A stretch of 8,652 nt of DNA from Methanobrevibacter sp. Its GTDB lineage: Archaea > Methanobacteriota > Methanobacteria > Methanobacteriales > Methanobacteriaceae. Positions 6,837 through 8,652 of this stretch are shown here, in pieces. Under the pieces are notes generated by a model. It did not search any database and was not told the DNA's origin. It saw only the letters and a program-made list of their open reading frames with translations. Position 1 is the stretch's first letter. Every line of letters begins with the position of its first letter. Location of the stretch: NCBI GenBank assembly GCA_016838945.1, contig JADLKP010000092.1:1-8652 (forward strand), read 5' to 3'. Position numbers and translations under genes: made by a program.

Positions 6837-6895
6837 TAGAAGAATTTATTCTTCTATTTTTTTTAATTTTTTTCTTTTTTTTTTACTTTTGTTCA
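6837..6895 (+). terminator. Hairpin plus long T tracts ending the adhesin-like gene
   Basis: A perfect 8-bp stem TAGAAGAA (6837-6844) / TTCTTCTA (6849-6856) with loop TTTA starts 7 bases after the stop codon. It is followed by successive runs of eight, seven and ten or so Ts. On the minus strand the flank is A-rich with only short T runs, so it should act mainly on the plus strand. Confidence 0.75.
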
Positions 6896-6921
6896 ATTGA
6901 CTTTTTTTAGTTTCATTTAAT

Positions 6922-7173
6922 TTAGCTTGAAGCAGATCCATTGCCAGTTGATTCTGTAACTTTTGCTTCTTTCAATGTTCCGTTTTCTTCAAGCCAAACT
7001 GTCCCATTTTCATCTGGGTTAGCAATATCTGTAATGGAATCGTTTACAGTAATATTATCTCCTGAAATGATATTTGTGTCATTATTGCTGCTTGAATTCA
7101 AATATGTGCCTAAAGCAATTAGAATACAGATTATTGCTAAAAGTATTGCCAATAATTTTTTCTTGTTCTTCAT
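6922..7173 (-). CDS. 83-residue sequon-rich secreted or membrane-anchored protein
   Basis: A small protein of unknown function. Residues 1-6 are basic (MKNKKK) and 7-24 are strongly hydrophobic, so it is a signal peptide or signal anchor; a Cys at 16 lies within the core and does not form a clear lipobox. The remaining 59 residues are hydrophilic and hold seven N-x-S/T sites (Asn26, 31, 40, 44, 56, 64, 78), with a repeated ENGT. The start is set at the ATG at 7171-7173 because GGTGAT (7178-7183) lies 4 bases upstream; a longer frame from TTG at 7185 would run through that site. It follows the C39-like gene on the same strand by 58 bp and may be its co-transcribed partner. I do not recognise a family. 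Confidence 0.75.
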   Translation of the reverse strand: MKNKKKLLAILLAIICILIALGTYLNSSSNNDTNIISGDNITVNDSITDIANPDENGTVWLEENGTLKEAKVTESTGNGSASS

Positions 7174-7231
7174 TATAATCACCAAATTTTTTATTATTTA
7201 TATAAAATCCTAAAAATTGCATTTTTTCCAT

Positions 7232-8305
7232 TCAAGGAAATTTGCAGACTGTATGATAAAATTTGAAACTTCTAATTCCAGGAGTAGGCAGATTGACTGT
7301 AACAGTCTTTCCCTTTTTCATACTTAAATTAAAAATGCATGGATAGTTTATGATTGTCTTTTTACCCTTATATTTCGCTTTTTTATAATAAGTAATTTTG
7401 TAGTATACGTTGCAGCATATCTTATGGCTTGTTATCTTTTTGGTAATTATCTTGACAGTCTTTCCTCCCCACTTTGGAACGATGATCTTAACCAGGAATG
7501 CATATCCTGGATTGACTTTGTTGTGGATATAGCTTATTTTTTTAGAATAGTAATAAGCATATCCCTTTCCAGAAATGACATTGAGCCGAGCATTATCTAT
7601 CAGAGTGTATTTGGACATATCCAAACTGTTGCTTTTAGATTGGTTTAATATTATCAAGGAATTGTTGGTGTAGAATTCACTGAACTTTTTTAAATCATAT
7701 TGGACATATCCCAAGCTTGGGTCTGCTAAAGTAACGCTATCATTATTGATTTCCTTAATCACTGACCAATGTTCAGCACCATCGATATTCATATGGACTA
7801 TAAAGTTTTCCTTTAGATTGGATGCATCTGCAGTCACACCATATGCGGTTAAATTATATTTTTCTGCAGCATCTATGAGTCCTTTCATAGTTGTGCCATT
7901 GGTACTTGTGTTGGCTGCAATTTTAGCTTCATCTAAACTGATATTCATTCCCATATTATTCAATGCAGTGGCAAATGAAGCCGCACCGCAACTGTAATCG
8001 TCATTGGCCATAACGATTTCTAAGTTGCCTTTTGTCTCCTTTTCAATTTTTTCTATACTTTCATCATCTCTCCATCCATCAATTGAATCGGAATCATTCA
8101 ACTCTATTGTATCATCTACTATGTCATCTATTGTGTCATCTATTGGTTCGTCTATTGGTTTATCTGCTGATTCACCTATTGTATTTTCTGTTGTATCATT
8201 ATCATTTATTTCTATTAAATCGGTGTCGCTTGCACTAATCTGTCCGACAATTAAAAATAATGATATGATGCATATAATTAAAATGCTTTTATTTATCTTT
8301 AACAT
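7232..8305 (-). CDS. Secreted C39-like cysteine peptidase domain protein
   Basis: A 357-residue exported protein. Residues 1-25 form a signal peptide ending ISAS. Residues 35-68 are an acidic tetrapeptide repeat region coded by 12-bp DNA repeats. Residues 97-222 match the papain-like C39 fold: DDYSCGAASFATALNNMG with Cys106 as nucleophile, GAEHWSVI with His179, and LADPSLGY with Asp195. C39 domains are best known for cutting double-glycine leaders in exporters, but stand-alone secreted forms are common in methanogen surface proteins. The oxyanion Gln usually found six residues before the Cys is absent: position 100 is Ala and 101 is Asn. Residues 228-357 are a Lys/Tyr-rich, beta-like domain with Cys297, 298, 323 and 354, function unknown. 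AGGAG lies 8 bases before the ATG. It may be an active peptidase or an inactive binding form. Confidence 0.8.
   Translation of the reverse strand: MLKINKSILIICIISLFLIVGQISASDTDLIEINDNDTTENTIGESADKPIDEPIDDTIDDIVDDTIELNDSDSIDGWRDDESIEKIEKETKGNLEIVMANDDYSCGAASFATALNNMGMNISLDEAKIAANTSTNGTTMKGLIDAAEKYNLTAYGVTADASNLKENFIVHMNIDGAEHWSVIKEINNDSVTLADPSLGYVQYDLKKFSEFYTNNSLIILNQSKSNSLDMSKYTLIDNARLNVISGKGYAYYYSKKISYIHNKVNPGYAFLVKIIVPKWGGKTVKIITKKITSHKICCNVYYKITYYKKAKYKGKKTIINYPCIFNLSMKKGKTVTVNLPTPGIRSFKFYHTVCKFP
8108..8203 (-). repeat. Degenerate 12-bp tandem repeat coding an acidic tetrapeptide array
   Basis: About eight consecutive 12-bp units (plus-strand form close to TGTGTCATCTAT) fall in frame within the C39-like gene and code for tetrapeptides such as DKPI, DEPI, DDTI, DDIV and DDTI. 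The best-conserved units are at 8108-8155. Change in unit number would keep the reading frame and alter only the length of the spacer between signal peptide and peptidase domain. Confidence 0.75.
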
Positions 8306-8360
8306 ATTTTGAACTCCTTTTTTTTATTAACTTAGTTTTAAGCAAAAATTAGCTTGTTTT

Positions 8361-8380
8361 AATCAATTAGAAAATTGATT
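8361..8380 (-). promoter_or_regulatory. Perfect 8-bp hairpin in the leader of the C39-like gene
   Basis: AATCAATT (8361-8368) and AATTGATT (8373-8380) are perfect inverted repeats with a 4-base centre. They lie between the predicted start site (near 8385) and the ribosome binding site, so they could fold in the 5' leader or be a second protein-binding site. The stem is A/T-rich and weak as RNA. Confidence 0.35.
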
Positions 8381-8391
8381 TTCTTTATTTT

Positions 8392-8440
8392 ACAAATAGT
8401 TAACTATTTATAAATCTTTATTTTAGTAAACTATTTGTTA
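8392..8440 (-). promoter_or_regulatory. Promoter and operator-like palindrome cluster of the C39-like gene
   Basis: AAATAGTTAACTATTT (8394-8409) is a perfect 16-bp palindrome. Its arm recurs: AACTATTTGT at 8429-8438 is the exact inverted copy of ACAAATAGTT at 8392-8401, and AACTATTTAT lies at 8402-8411. A TATA-like ATTTATAAAT (8407-8416) sits between the two sites. In the minus direction transcription would begin near 8385, so the palindrome falls between box and start, where archaeal repressors commonly bind. Confidence 0.5.
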
Positions 8441-8652
8441 TAAATGGTTTATTTTTGATATAAATTAATTTGCTTCTAAAATTAAGTTAATTTTTAATTT
8501 TGTGTTACTTATATTTAAATTTAAGGTTTTTTTAGTTTTTATTTTACATTTTAATTATAATTTATGCTTTAATTTGACTTTTACCTATTAATTTTAATTT
8601 TTTAATCTAGTTAGAATTTTTAAATTCTTTTGAAATTCCTTAAAAAATCCTA
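8441..8652. other. A/T-rich terminal spacer without a recognised gene
   Basis: I see no ORF of useful length on either strand. A 7-bp inverted repeat AGAATTT/AAATTCT at 8613-8628, followed by short T runs, could be a weak terminator, but the A/T richness makes such repeats likely by chance. Confidence 0.4.

Noticed and set aside
7197..7206. TATA-like TTTATATAAA on the minus strand upstream of the 83-residue gene
   Set aside because: It would place the transcript start near 7176, after the ribosome binding site at 7178-7183, so it does not fit a led transcript; co-transcription with the C39-like gene is equally likely.
6941..7213. 90-codon plus-strand frame opposite the 83-residue gene
   Set aside because: The minus-strand frame has a signal peptide and a GGTGAT site; the plus-strand frame has neither.
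8004..8312. 102-codon plus-strand frame opposite the N-terminal part of the C39-like gene
   Set aside because: Shadow of the 12-bp repeat region; the low-complexity Ser/Ile/Val composition comes from the antisense repeat.

Overview
The window most likely comes from a methanogenic archaeon of the Methanobacteriales, with Methanobrevibacter or a close relative as best guess. The DNA is very AT-rich and spacers are close to pure A/T. Translation starts sit behind GGTGAT or AGGAG sites that match an archaeal 16S 3' end. Promoter-like TATA boxes lie where an archaeal promoter would put them, and terminators are hairpins followed by long T tracts. Several genes encode secreted, Asn/Asp/Ser/Thr-rich surface proteins of the kind abundant in this group. 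The genus is inferred from style; no marker gene fixes it.

Layout. (1) 133-1356 (+) is argJ of arginine biosynthesis. (2) 1508-3214 (-) is a 568-residue ATP-grasp ligase with an extra C-terminal region resembling the second half of a Rossmann methyltransferase. These two genes converge on a shared hairpin with T tracts on both sides. (3) 3215-3578 is a divergent regulatory region with a long imperfect inverted repeat. (4) 3579-3683 (+) is a 34-residue, extremely basic protein with a strong ribosome binding site; its stop codon is the loop of a perfect hairpin. (5) 3838-4704 (+) is a membrane-anchored M14-type zinc carboxypeptidase-like protein. (6) A 47-bp tandem repeat starts inside its last codons, followed by a long gene-free stretch to 5203. 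(7) 5204-6829 (+) is an adhesin-like surface protein with a signal peptide, two Listeria-Bacteroides-type repeats, two Ig-like repeats, a linker and a C-terminal membrane anchor. (8) 6922-7173 (-) is an 83-residue secreted or anchored protein dense in N-glycosylation sequons. (9) 7232-8305 (-) is a secreted C39-like cysteine peptidase preceded by an operator-like palindrome cluster.

How it fits together. argJ and the ATP-grasp gene are cytoplasmic. From 3838 onward every recognised protein is exported or membrane-bound: a metallopeptidase-like protein, a surface adhesin, a small sequon-rich protein and a cysteine peptidase-like protein. This looks like a cell-surface neighbourhood. The last two are on the same strand 58 bp apart and may be co-transcribed. 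I see no rRNA, tRNA, insertion sequence or CRISPR array. The most unusual items are the 34-residue basic protein with its flanking inverted repeats, the duplicated gene end/terminator at 4693-4833, the ATP-grasp/methyltransferase-like fusion, and the C39-like protein that lacks the usual oxyanion glutamine.
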